Assembly (NCBI GenBank): GCA_002501085.1
Contig: DLRL01000015.1
Span: forward strand, 1 to 18,637
From: Gemmatimonadales bacterium UBA7889
GTDB taxonomy: Bacteria > Gemmatimonadota > Gemmatimonadetes > Longimicrobiales > Gaopeijiaceae
DNA length: 18,637 nt
Reading direction: 5' to 3'
This document shows positions 1-6,885 of this stretch, piece by piece. The position numbers were made by a program, and so were the translations under genes. The notes beneath the pieces are model-generated. The model was not told the DNA's origin and did not search any database. It worked only from the letters and a program-made list of their open reading frames with translations. How positions within the stretch are numbered: the stretch's first letter is position 1; each line of letters starts with the position of its first letter.

Positions 1-132
1 CTGGCCATCAAAATCAGCATTGATCGTTATACCGTAGACGCCGACGGGATCAACGTTTTGGGCTACGAGTGCGGTTCCTAGGGACATAAACCCCAGGGCG
101 CTAAGGGCTAGAAGCTTTCCGAGTCGGTTCAT
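1..132 (-). CDS. Unrecognised secreted protein, N-terminal fragment
   Basis: An ATG at 132-130 opens a frame of 44 codons that runs off the left edge of the window. It is preceded by a strong Shine-Dalgarno sequence, AAGGAG (minus strand, 147-142), nine bases upstream. The product begins with a clear signal peptide: a short basic start (MNRLGK), a hydrophobic core rich in Leu, Ala and Gly, and a likely cleavage site near LVAQ. It then reads NVDPVGVYGITINADFDGQ. It lies 26 bases after the qhpB stop on the same strand, so it is probably the last visible gene of the amine dehydrogenase operon. Canonical clusters carry the protease gene qhpE here, but the visible residues are too few to identify a family, and a short beta-rich exported protein is equally possible. 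Translation start is well supported; function is unknown. Confidence 0.72.
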   Translation of the reverse strand, partial: MNRLGKLLALSALGFMSLGTALVAQNVDPVGVYGITINADFDGQ

Positions 133-158
133 CTTGGTATTCTCCTTCTTTGTGTAAC

Positions 159-1262
159 TCACGGTGTGAAGTTCCCTTTCTTGGGAATCATAACTTCAAA
201 CGTTGTGTCCTCATCGAACACGATCTGCTTTATATAGTCAAATGTTTCAGCGTCGTAGACGTCAATCGTATTACCTGCGTTATAAATGAAAAGGCGCTCC
301 CCATCAGCACTCACCCCCAAAGTCATGCGGGGTCGACCCGCGAAAGGCGCCCTTTTGGATACTCGCTGATTGACCAGATCAAACTCCCAAAATTCGTACT
401 CTGCAATATTGCCTCGCTCAAGTAGTCCATAGGCTTTCTTGCCATCCGGCGCGAGCGTGAAATTCCTAATTGGTCTGGATTCTCCAAGTGTGAAGAAGTC
501 CACTTTTTTCTCTGAAAGTTGAACTTTGGCAATACCCATCATGCGCCGGTTCTGCACTGGATCTGTCATCCTAAAGAGGCTGGTGGCCACACCCTCTTCA
601 TCATAAGGCTGAGGGGTTGTTCCGAACCTGCTTCGTCCAACCCCAGACTCAATCGGAGTGGATATCTGCCATCGATCAACTTCCTCGTAACTGTTTGCAT
701 CAAGTGCGATAATGTCTTCAGCGAACATGTAGAGTATTTCGCCATCGGGAGAGTACTGAAAGCGAATCGATTCGCGCTCTTGATCATTTGGCCATGGAAT
801 TGTGTCAGTGACGGCCTTATTCATCAGATCATATTCAAGCAGGAATGGCCCTTCGACCACATACCTGTCGCTCAGTTTGGTATATCGTTTCGCGAAGATC
901 ACAGCTTTTTCATCCGCTGGATGCGGTGCGAAACCGTTAATACGCACGGTTACGTTGCCCTGGGACAAAGTGAACTCATCCACGACCTCGTTTGTCTTCA
1001 GGTCCACAAGTTCCATGTACAGCGCGGTTCCATCGCGCACGTAAATCCGGTCTTTCCTTTCATTTACGACGATATCAGCTGGGATGTCATGCCCCATCTC
1101 TATCCGGCCAACGATCTGTTCGCTGGCTTCATCCCACACGAGTATATCTCTGGTATATGTCCCGAGATACCAGAGTGCAGTCTCTTGGGCCTCGAGTGTT
1201 ATAGATGTCCCTGCCATCAGGATAATGAGCGCCCATACGCCGCTATCAAGCATCCGCATCAT
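159..1262 (-). CDS. qhpB: Quinohemoprotein amine dehydrogenase beta subunit (QhpB)
   Basis: This 367-residue exported protein has a signal peptide (residues 1-26, ending near LEAQ) followed by repeated YVTN/WD-like blades. Examples are the first blade with LGTYTRDILVWD and a later one with QYSPDGEILYMFAED. Size and repeats fit the seven-bladed propeller of the QHNDH beta subunit, which binds no cofactor itself but packs against the gamma subunit and shapes the active site. Identity rests mainly on context: the gene follows qhpC by 19 bases and closes the G-A-D-C-B series. The start ATG at 1262 has an AGAGG-type ribosome site about ten bases upstream, and a second ATG follows directly. The mature protein should be periplasmic. 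On sequence alone it could be called a generic YVTN-repeat protein; the neighbours make the subunit assignment strong. Confidence 0.9.
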   Translation of the reverse strand: MMRMLDSGVWALIILMAGTSITLEAQETALWYLGTYTRDILVWDEASEQIVGRIEMGHDIPADIVVNERKDRIYVRDGTALYMELVDLKTNEVVDEFTLSQGNVTVRINGFAPHPADEKAVIFAKRYTKLSDRYVVEGPFLLEYDLMNKAVTDTIPWPNDQERESIRFQYSPDGEILYMFAEDIIALDANSYEEVDRWQISTPIESGVGRSRFGTTPQPYDEEGVATSLFRMTDPVQNRRMMGIAKVQLSEKKVDFFTLGESRPIRNFTLAPDGKKAYGLLERGNIAEYEFWEFDLVNQRVSKRAPFAGRPRMTLGVSADGERLFIYNAGNTIDVYDAETFDYIKQIVFDEDTTFEVMIPKKGNFTP

Positions 1263-1281
1263 GTTAGTTGAGCCTCTAAGC

Positions 1282-1647
1282 CTACGGGAAAATTAGGTCC
1301 AGCTTACGCCAGTCTTTTTGAGCAGAGGCGCACTTGCTCGTCCAATCAGGAGAATGGTTGAGCTGGTCGGGCACATGTGCTGGCCAGAAGCATGACAGGT
1401 GACAGTCGAAGATATCTCTTTCCACAGGCTGACAGAGTCCTGCTGTACCTCCAGCAGAGTCTGCTTCCCACCCAGGGGCGAAGACCAAGGAACAACCCAA
1501 CGGGAAATGGGGACCGTTCTGTTCGTGGGGAGGGCGACTTTCGAGACCTACAACGTCGAGATCGCCAGGCTGTGTTTGCTCAGCTTCATGGGCTACCCAA
1601 GCTTCGATCCGAGCAGCTTTCTGATTGACTGCTTTAATGTGCTTCAC
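1282..1647 (-). CDS. qhpC: Quinohemoprotein amine dehydrogenase gamma subunit precursor with CTQ (QhpC)
   Basis: This 121-residue precursor carries the catalytic cofactor of the amine dehydrogenase. Aligned from memory to the Pseudomonas and Paracoccus gamma subunits, all cross-linking residues are kept: C52 with E61, C72 with D78 and C86 with D94 for thioethers, and C82 with W88 for cysteine tryptophylquinone. Landmarks are PGWEAD, LCQPVERD, CFWPAHVPD and DWRKL near the C terminus. D78 also matches the active-site base of the family. Residues 1 to about 45 form a hydrophilic, helix-prone leader (MKHIKAVNQKAARIEAWVAH) that the maturase should recognise and that is later removed. The start is GTG at 1647 with a good Shine-Dalgarno AGGAG six bases upstream. 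Cys106 is extra compared with the characterised subunits. The gene sits 21 bases after qhpD and 19 before qhpB. Confidence 0.95.
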   Translation of the reverse strand: MKHIKAVNQKAARIEAWVAHEAEQTQPGDLDVVGLESRPPHEQNGPHFPLGCSLVFAPGWEADSAGGTAGLCQPVERDIFDCHLSCFWPAHVPDQLNHSPDWTSKCASAQKDWRKLDLIFP

Positions 1648-1653
1648 CGGCTT

Positions 1654-1658
1654 CTCCT
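1654..1658 (-). promoter_or_regulatory. Ribosome binding site of qhpC
   Basis: AGGAG on the minus strand lies six bases upstream of the GTG codon at 1647-1645. It supports the non-ATG start of qhpC, which leaves a full leader peptide in front of the cross-linked core. Confidence 0.75.
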
Positions 1659-1668
1659 ATATTCGTAC

Positions 1669-3120
1669 TTATGCATCGAAGCGATTAAGGAACTCAGGAT
1701 TCTTTTCTGCAAGTGCACCATAAATTTCCAGGCACGTGTGTGTCCAACTTCTTACCCATGTACAGTAGTGCAAATTGGCATGTGAAGAAGTTCCGTATTG
1801 AACATGAGCTTCATGATAACACCCACCCGAGCAGATCGGTCGCGCCCAGCACGTGTGGCAGTCAGTCTTACTCGCGATGTGGTGGTCCACTAGGAATTCC
1901 TCTTGCTTGTCCCGATCGATACCCTCTTTGATGGATCCGATTATGTGTTCGGGAGACCCAGCGAAGCGATGACAGAGCGATACATTGCCATCCGTGGCAA
2001 CACCCATAAGCCCAAGTCCTGCACCACAACCATAAGCCTTGCTTACACCCTTATGGATCTCTTCAAGTGTGTCTTTGACGTTTGAAAACCCATGATGCTT
2101 GTCGTTCAGTGCACACTCGAGCCACTCTTGAGCGAGTATCTCAAATTGTTCGAGCATGTTGTCCTTACCCTGGCTCGTGATCGCGTAATCTCGCTGGTCC
2201 TGTGTGGTCACAGGTGCAAGACCAACCTCCCAAAACCCCATCTCCTCTGTCAGGTGTCGGAAGATTCTTAGGACATCCATGTTCTTCTGAGTCAGTGTGA
2301 CACGTGCACCAATGGGCCGGGTCTTATGACGTTTGAGGAGTTCCTTGATCTTAGGTTCGACCACATCGTAGGAACCCTTTCCGTTGTGGAAAACCCGCAG
2401 TCCATCTTGGACCTCTTTCGGCCCATCGATTGAGATTGTGACTCCAATCTGATTATCAGCGAGCCACTCGATGATCTCTGGGCGTAAGAGCGTCGCGTTG
2501 GTCGTTAGGCTGAACTCAATACGCTTACCTTCTTCGGCAGCGCGACGACGTGCATATGCTACTGTATCTTGCAGCACTGGAAAGTTGAGTAGTGTCTCAC
2601 CCCCGAAGAAGGTGATGTGCGCTACATCCTGCCCTTGGCATTCCTCAAGCAAGAATTCAACGCTTTCCTTAGCCGTTTCTTCTGCCATAAATCTTGGTTG
2701 GTCCCCGTACTGGGTATCGACGATTTTGTCCTCGCCATACTCGTAGCAATAAGTACATGCCAGGTTACACTTGTTAGTCACATTTAGGACCATTGTTGTA
2801 AGTGGAAATCCGGCAGGAGGTAGATCATTCGGCACCAAATCTTTTGGGGCATCGATATCTCCTATCGCACGTATCTCTATGAGTTCGTCGATCGTTTCCA
2901 GCAATAGGTCGATATCAAACTGACTTAAGAGTTCATCAATCAATTCAGTTTTGACTTTCGGACTCTTACTGAGTGTTTCTAGGATCGCGTCTGATGGCCC
3001 ATCCATTCTGAATATTCCAGCAGAAGGAACCATGTAGAGGTAGGTAACCCCATTTGCCTTGAAAGGGTGAAATTCTCGGAGGGCCAGGGTCTCAGAGTCT
3101 ATAATGACTGAGGCATTCAT
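1669..3120 (-). CDS. qhpD: Radical SAM/SPASM thioether maturase of QHNDH (QhpD)
   Basis: QhpD forms the Cys-to-Asp/Glu thioether bonds inside the QhpC precursor, in the cytoplasm, using S-adenosylmethionine and iron-sulfur clusters. The 483-residue protein has an N-terminal part (about 15-95) resembling a PqqD-like peptide-recognition domain. The radical SAM core follows, with the CxxxCxxC cluster motif at C118, C122 and C125 (CNLACTYCYEY) and the FFGGETLL motif near 171-178. The C-terminal SPASM region is Cys-rich, with C365, C383, C421, C424, C430, C434 and C453 as likely ligands of auxiliary clusters. The start ATG overlaps the qhpA stop in an ATGA arrangement, implying translational coupling, and qhpC follows directly. 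The family alone could be any peptide-modifying SPASM enzyme; the adjacent QhpC makes the substrate clear. Confidence 0.95.
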   Translation of the reverse strand: MNASVIIDSETLALREFHPFKANGVTYLYMVPSAGIFRMDGPSDAILETLSKSPKVKTELIDELLSQFDIDLLLETIDELIEIRAIGDIDAPKDLVPNDLPPAGFPLTTMVLNVTNKCNLACTYCYEYGEDKIVDTQYGDQPRFMAEETAKESVEFLLEECQGQDVAHITFFGGETLLNFPVLQDTVAYARRRAAEEGKRIEFSLTTNATLLRPEIIEWLADNQIGVTISIDGPKEVQDGLRVFHNGKGSYDVVEPKIKELLKRHKTRPIGARVTLTQKNMDVLRIFRHLTEEMGFWEVGLAPVTTQDQRDYAITSQGKDNMLEQFEILAQEWLECALNDKHHGFSNVKDTLEEIHKGVSKAYGCGAGLGLMGVATDGNVSLCHRFAGSPEHIIGSIKEGIDRDKQEEFLVDHHIASKTDCHTCWARPICSGGCYHEAHVQYGTSSHANLHYCTWVRSWTHTCLEIYGALAEKNPEFLNRFDA

Positions 3121-4847
3121 CCAATTAGCCTTCGGTTAGCAGGCCCAATCGGTCTCCATGGTTCGAAGCGCATGTACAGTGGAACAGTCACTAGTAGATG
3201 GGCACGGGCCCGCAGTTCTTTGCCCTCTGGGGTAAGGTATGTGGCTAAGACCCAAACATCGCCAACATTGTTCCGATCTCCAGCCCGATCCGGATTCACC
3301 CCGTCCAGGGCAGGGGTAAAGGTCCCACTTGAGCTAATGGAGCCGACAAAATCTATGTCATCGTCACCAAATGTTGCCGCGAACTCTTCTAGGCTCCATG
3401 AGACATCAATACGACCTAATTTGAGATCATCATCCGTCCCGTTTTCATTATCGGGGCCGTTGTTATAGCCGATCGCTTCGAAAGTCTGATAGCCTTTTGG
3501 GAAGTTTGCTCCACCAACCCGTGCCATGCCCGACTCTGGTGTGACAATAATTCGATCGATTCCGTCATGGACTATAATCGCATTCTCTAGGGTCGATTCG
3601 AATGCGAAAAAGTCACGTGCTCCTACCGCTGCATCGGCATCAATGGTGAGTTGGACCACAAGCTCATCAGTCTGAGATTGTTCGATCGCCCCAATCGAGA
3701 CTCCAGAACCGAAGTTCAACTCGGCACCATTCCGGATGTCGCTAAGGGCGCCTCCGTAAATTGTGACCTGTGTAGTTTCTCCACGCCTCAACGCCTGAGG
3801 GTAAATTCCCGTGACGATGGGTGCCGCACCGATTCGTTGCAGCGTGACATCTGGCCCTATCTCATCGTACGCCCCTGAAAACCATCTCCCAGACATCACT
3901 CGCTGGTCCCTTTCAACGAACATCACCTCCCGAAGTTCGTTGGCTGTTCCAGGGTTCGAGCGGCCACGCCATTGATAGCCGGTGTAAACGAGTGCCTGTC
4001 CTGAGCGCTCTACGGTGAGTCCACTTTCTGCATACACATATCGTGAAGAAGATGTAAACGCATCCGCGTCGCTATCATCCGTAGCTCTGATCGTAAGAGT
4101 TCCATAGATCGGTCCTTCTCCGGGCTCGTATCCGGAGATTACCCATTCGCCTTCTAACTGAGGAGGGCGCTTATTGGCAGACCAAGCTGACCACTCCGGA
4201 GTTAGTAATGGGAAGACCTCCCCCAGGTGATTTATCGCCCTATCCATTGGGTGCCTCGACTGGCCCTCAAGGTCTTCTTCGCAACCTGGCTGACCTGTAC
4301 ACGCGTTTCCTCGGAAAGCTTGGCGGTCAACCAACGGGTATAAACCCCGATGGGTTGCTATCAGGAGTGCCCATTCATCTTGGGTACGTCTCTGAGTGAT
4401 AACTCGACCCATGGAGTGACATTGAATGCATGTGAATTCAACGGCCGAATCACCTTCATAGTCATGGTCGATAAGTCTCCGTTCAACCTCAAACAATCCT
4501 GGCCGGAGTTCTTCAGGGGCCAAGCCCTGCTCATTAGCCAGATAGCGAACGATCTCGCGTGCTTGTTCTGGACTTAGATTCACATTATGCAGCGCGGCCA
4601 TCCTACGTACCGAGGTTTGCCATCCCTCAGGCGTTTTTCTCAAATATGAGATCCGACTCATACGGCCTTGGTCATCGACGGTATGGCAGCGCGAGCAGGC
4701 TTCGACAGTTGTACTATGAGTTATCGCATATCCCTCATCTATTTGTTGGTCTTGACTCTGGCTATACAGAGCAGGTGTCCACGTGATAAACATGCTGAGT
4801 CCGACCATTCCGAGCGCAGACAAGCGGGCACGAAGAGAAGTTGGCAT
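3117..4847 (-). CDS. qhpA: Quinohemoprotein amine dehydrogenase alpha subunit, diheme (QhpA)
   Basis: This is the electron-transfer subunit of the periplasmic amine dehydrogenase. Using the ATG at 4847, the 576-residue protein has a signal peptide (residues 1-30, MPTSLRARLSAL to about ALYSQ). A cytochrome domain follows with two heme c sites, CSRCH at 51-55 and CIQCH at 140-144. The long remainder is beta-rich, including an IPT/Ig-like stretch (VTGIYPQALRRGETTQVTIYG). This matches the four-domain layout of the QHNDH alpha subunit. The start is uncertain. The frame stays open to a GTG at 4946 that shares one base with the qhpG stop, and another ATG lies at 4874; none has a clear Shine-Dalgarno. 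The ATG at 4847 was chosen because it gives a normal signal peptide. Downstream, the stop overlaps the qhpD start by four bases. Confidence 0.92.
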   Translation of the reverse strand: MPTSLRARLSALGMVGLSMFITWTPALYSQSQDQQIDEGYAITHSTTVEACSRCHTVDDQGRMSRISYLRKTPEGWQTSVRRMAALHNVNLSPEQAREIVRYLANEQGLAPEELRPGLFEVERRLIDHDYEGDSAVEFTCIQCHSMGRVITQRRTQDEWALLIATHRGLYPLVDRQAFRGNACTGQPGCEEDLEGQSRHPMDRAINHLGEVFPLLTPEWSAWSANKRPPQLEGEWVISGYEPGEGPIYGTLTIRATDDSDADAFTSSSRYVYAESGLTVERSGQALVYTGYQWRGRSNPGTANELREVMFVERDQRVMSGRWFSGAYDEIGPDVTLQRIGAAPIVTGIYPQALRRGETTQVTIYGGALSDIRNGAELNFGSGVSIGAIEQSQTDELVVQLTIDADAAVGARDFFAFESTLENAIIVHDGIDRIIVTPESGMARVGGANFPKGYQTFEAIGYNNGPDNENGTDDDLKLGRIDVSWSLEEFAATFGDDDIDFVGSISSSGTFTPALDGVNPDRAGDRNNVGDVWVLATYLTPEGKELRARAHLLVTVPLYMRFEPWRPIGPANRRLIG

Positions 4848-4945
4848 TCGGTATAGGGTTTGAGGAGATAACATCCTAGGGGTCGGAAGTGCCGGACCGC
4901 TAGGGCATACCATGCTAGAAAAATATGATATCTTGGCGATTAGCA

Positions 4946-6460
4946 CTATTGATCAGGATGCACGAGTAGACCCGTAGCAAAGGCAGTTGAGAGACCGACA
5001 AGAAAGTCATGAAGGCTGACTGGTGCTTCTTTCTCGTTGTATCCATTCCAGATATCTGGTACCTGATCGAATTGTGGTGCGAGTTCGACGAGCCTTAAGA
5101 GGTCTACACCCCTTACATAACGGATACCTATTGGGTGGGTATCGCTCATGAGGTGGCGTTTCATAACAATCCGTTGGGATCGGATCGCAGGGCGTTTGAT
5201 TACGCGAAGCTCAGGATTAGCTCGAGAGTCGAGTAACTCTGCTGATCGGATCCTCTCATGAGCCGACTGCACTAGGTCAACACTGATGTGAGTGCCATCG
5301 AGATCCTCGAGCCAGTCGCTGTCATCAGGGCCGCTCACTGCTCCAACTGTAGCACGGGCAGCCTCAGCTCGCGTTGTCCAATAGGGGTGGCCGTATACCG
5401 ATGCAGCCTCCTCAAAAAACTCTGCTGAACGATGTCTGTAGCTCTGATAGACTGATCTTTCTCGGTTATCGAAGAAATCCAGCGCTACGTCAGTCATTGG
5501 CTTATCAATTAGCGCGGTATGCACCACGATCCCTGCTAGCCATCCGGAAGCGAGGGCTTTCTTCACGCCATATGAGGAGAGAGGATCTAGGCATGAGCCC
5601 GCATCCCCAACGAGTAAAGCGCCTGGGCGGCTATACTTACGGGAGTGATAGAGAGACGCAGGACACACCCACGAGCCACCTGCAGTGTTAGTATGGTCGA
5701 ACATCGACGCCAGATGGGTTGTCTTGGCGAGCTCATCCCGGAGTATCCCACTGACTTCACGCCCCTCTAGTTCGGTATGGTGCTGATCTACCATTGCGGT
5801 AAAACACCGCAGCGTCGGGGAAAGTGGTATCGAGCATGCCCAGCCGTCTTGATAGCTTTCAACTAGGGTGTGATTCGCGGTTGCCTCATCCCATCCCGCT
5901 GGCTTCTCAAAGCGCTGGTTGATTGCGATTGTTGTGGTCGAACGGTCAGGTTTTCGAACATCTCGAGCAAGAAAGCCGTGTCGGCCTGTCGCATCGAGGA
6001 CCCAAGGAGCTTCGATTTCAACCATCCCGCCATCTTCTGTTTCACAGGTAATCTTCCAGCCTGTCTCAGATTTGATTGCTTTGCGTGCTGACACGCCGAT
6101 CAACACGCTACAGCCGACTGCTTCAGTTGCGGTAATGAATACGCGCTCAAGTCCAGTTCGGTCGACATGGTAACCGGCTCCATCTCCACCAAAATTCTCG
6201 TCTCGTCTCTCGTTGTTTGCCCACCAAACGCTGTTCCCGTTGTTTCGAAAAAAACCGGCTGTGTCAACTGCATTGAGCACACCAAGTTCTGAAAAAAGGC
6301 GGCGTGTTGAGGGTGGGATCGATTCAGCAAGTGCTCCAGCAGGCGTATTAGTGGGTCGAACCAGGGCGACTCTATGGCTCCGTTGAGCAAGGAGCATTGC
6401 GGCTGCTGCCCCAGCTGGCCCCCCACCCAGAATGAGAGCGTCGAATTCTCGTGTGTTCAT
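4946..6460 (-). CDS. qhpG: FAD-dependent Trp monooxygenase for CTQ formation (QhpG)
   Basis: QhpG is known as the flavin monooxygenase that dihydroxylates the precursor Trp of QhpC on the way to cysteine tryptophylquinone. The 504-residue product starts MNTREFDALILGGGPAGAA, a Rossmann FAD-binding motif with GGGPAG at residues 12-17. DATGRHG (about 156-162) and a second FAD motif, GDAGSCLDPLSSYG (about 285-298), follow; these are typical of the halogenase and geranylgeranyl-reductase-like flavoprotein group. No signal peptide is seen, as expected for a cytoplasmic modifier. The frame extends upstream to 6529, but the ATG at 6460 was chosen because GGAGG lies nine bases before it and the flavin motif then sits at the N terminus. 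The stop codon TAG lies directly ahead of the qhpA region. Family alone would allow other flavin oxidoreductases; operon position argues strongly for QhpG. Confidence 0.88.
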   Translation of the reverse strand: MNTREFDALILGGGPAGAAAAMLLAQRSHRVALVRPTNTPAGALAESIPPSTRRLFSELGVLNAVDTAGFFRNNGNSVWWANNERRDENFGGDGAGYHVDRTGLERVFITATEAVGCSVLIGVSARKAIKSETGWKITCETEDGGMVEIEAPWVLDATGRHGFLARDVRKPDRSTTTIAINQRFEKPAGWDEATANHTLVESYQDGWACSIPLSPTLRCFTAMVDQHHTELEGREVSGILRDELAKTTHLASMFDHTNTAGGSWVCPASLYHSRKYSRPGALLVGDAGSCLDPLSSYGVKKALASGWLAGIVVHTALIDKPMTDVALDFFDNRERSVYQSYRHRSAEFFEEAASVYGHPYWTTRAEAARATVGAVSGPDDSDWLEDLDGTHISVDLVQSAHERIRSAELLDSRANPELRVIKRPAIRSQRIVMKRHLMSDTHPIGIRYVRGVDLLRLVELAPQFDQVPDIWNGYNEKEAPVSLHDFLVGLSTAFATGLLVHPDQ

Positions 6461-6469
6461 CGGTCCGTG

Positions 6470-6474
6470 CCTCC
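6470..6474 (-). promoter_or_regulatory. Ribosome binding site of qhpG
   Basis: GGAGG on the minus strand is nine bases upstream of the ATG at 6460. It favours this start over the ATG 69 bases further upstream, which would overlap the preceding small gene. Confidence 0.7.
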
Positions 6475-6504
6475 GATCCCCAGAGAAGCTACTGAGGTTC
6501 TGCT

Positions 6505-6747
6505 CTATGCTTGCGGCACGCAGCCGCAACCGGATCCGCAGCCCCCAAAGTCCTTCGTCCCATCCGAACCCGTTATGGGAACTGGTGCGCTAATTAGCTT
6601 TGTTACAGGCGTATCGGAAGGTGTCTCACCTATCCCCACTCCGGCGCGCTCCACCAGGTCACCCCAGGTTTCGATCTGCTCACTCATCCTGTGGCGGATC
6701 TCAAGCGTACAGCCGTTTGTCTCGCAATGGTATTCGTAGTAGGGCAT
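6505..6747 (-). CDS. Small FmdB-like Cys protein with degenerate zinc ribbon
   Basis: The 80-residue product begins MPYYEYHCETNGC, close to the FmdB/zinc-ribbon family start (MPxYEYxCxxCG), and keeps the family's later KLIS segment (residues 50-53). It differs in two ways: the first Cys pair is spaced CxxxxC (C8, C13), and the usual second CxxC is replaced by a segment without Cys (WGDLVERAGVGIGETPSDTP). The C terminus has a CGSGCGC cluster (C70, C74, C76). No export signal is present, so it should stay in the cytoplasm. It lies 44 bases upstream of qhpG on the same strand and looks like the first gene of the amine dehydrogenase operon. Its ribosome site is weak. A metal-binding or maturation-helper role is an inference from the Cys residues and context; the function of FmdB-like proteins is generally not established. 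Confidence 0.78.
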   Translation of the reverse strand: MPYYEYHCETNGCTLEIRHRMSEQIETWGDLVERAGVGIGETPSDTPVTKLISAPVPITGSDGTKDFGGCGSGCGCVPQA

Positions 6748-6788
6748 GCTCTAATGTAATAAGATGTCTCTGTTCTATCGCTACATAT

Positions 6789-6835
6789 CAGGGCTCAGGG
6801 AGCAGACACTGTCTGTCTCCATCCCCTGAACCCTG
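6789..6835 (-). promoter_or_regulatory. Extended RNA hairpin between TPR gene and QHNDH operon
   Basis: On the minus strand, CAGGGTTCAGGG (6835-6824) pairs with CCCTGAGCCCTG (6800-6789) over 12 base pairs, including one G-U pair. An asymmetric internal loop (8 versus 2 bases) follows, then an apical stem CAGAC/GTCTG around the triloop AGT. Read on the plus strand, the G-U pair becomes a C-A mismatch, so the structure suits a minus-strand transcript. No U tract follows, so a simple intrinsic terminator is not well supported. It could be a terminator-like or processing structure after the TPR gene, or a leader element of the operon. Confidence 0.5.
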
Positions 6836-6885
6836 GTTTGTCATTTCAATGTGTAAGTACGAATTAGCTTTAGATGAATAGTGGC

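Noticed and set aside
519..1271. A 250-codon open frame on the plus strand opposite qhpB
   Set aside because: It lies fully antisense to a well-supported propeller gene, has no ribosome site of note and its translation shows no domain or repeat pattern.
1377..1785. Plus-strand open frames opposite qhpC and the end of qhpD
   Set aside because: The minus-strand QhpC carries a precise family signature with eight cross-link residues; the plus-strand frames have odd composition and no recognisable motif.
1669..3120. The radical SAM/SPASM gene next to a small Cys-rich peptide as a novel RiPP pathway
   Set aside because: The small protein matches the QHNDH gamma subunit residue for residue at the key sites, and the alpha, beta and flavoprotein genes are adjacent, so this is the known QhpD-QhpC system.
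6505..6529. Start of qhpG at the ATG at 6529, overlapping the FmdB-like gene
   Set aside because: The ATG at 6460 has GGAGG nine bases upstream and places the FAD motif at the N terminus; the extra 23 residues look non-natural.
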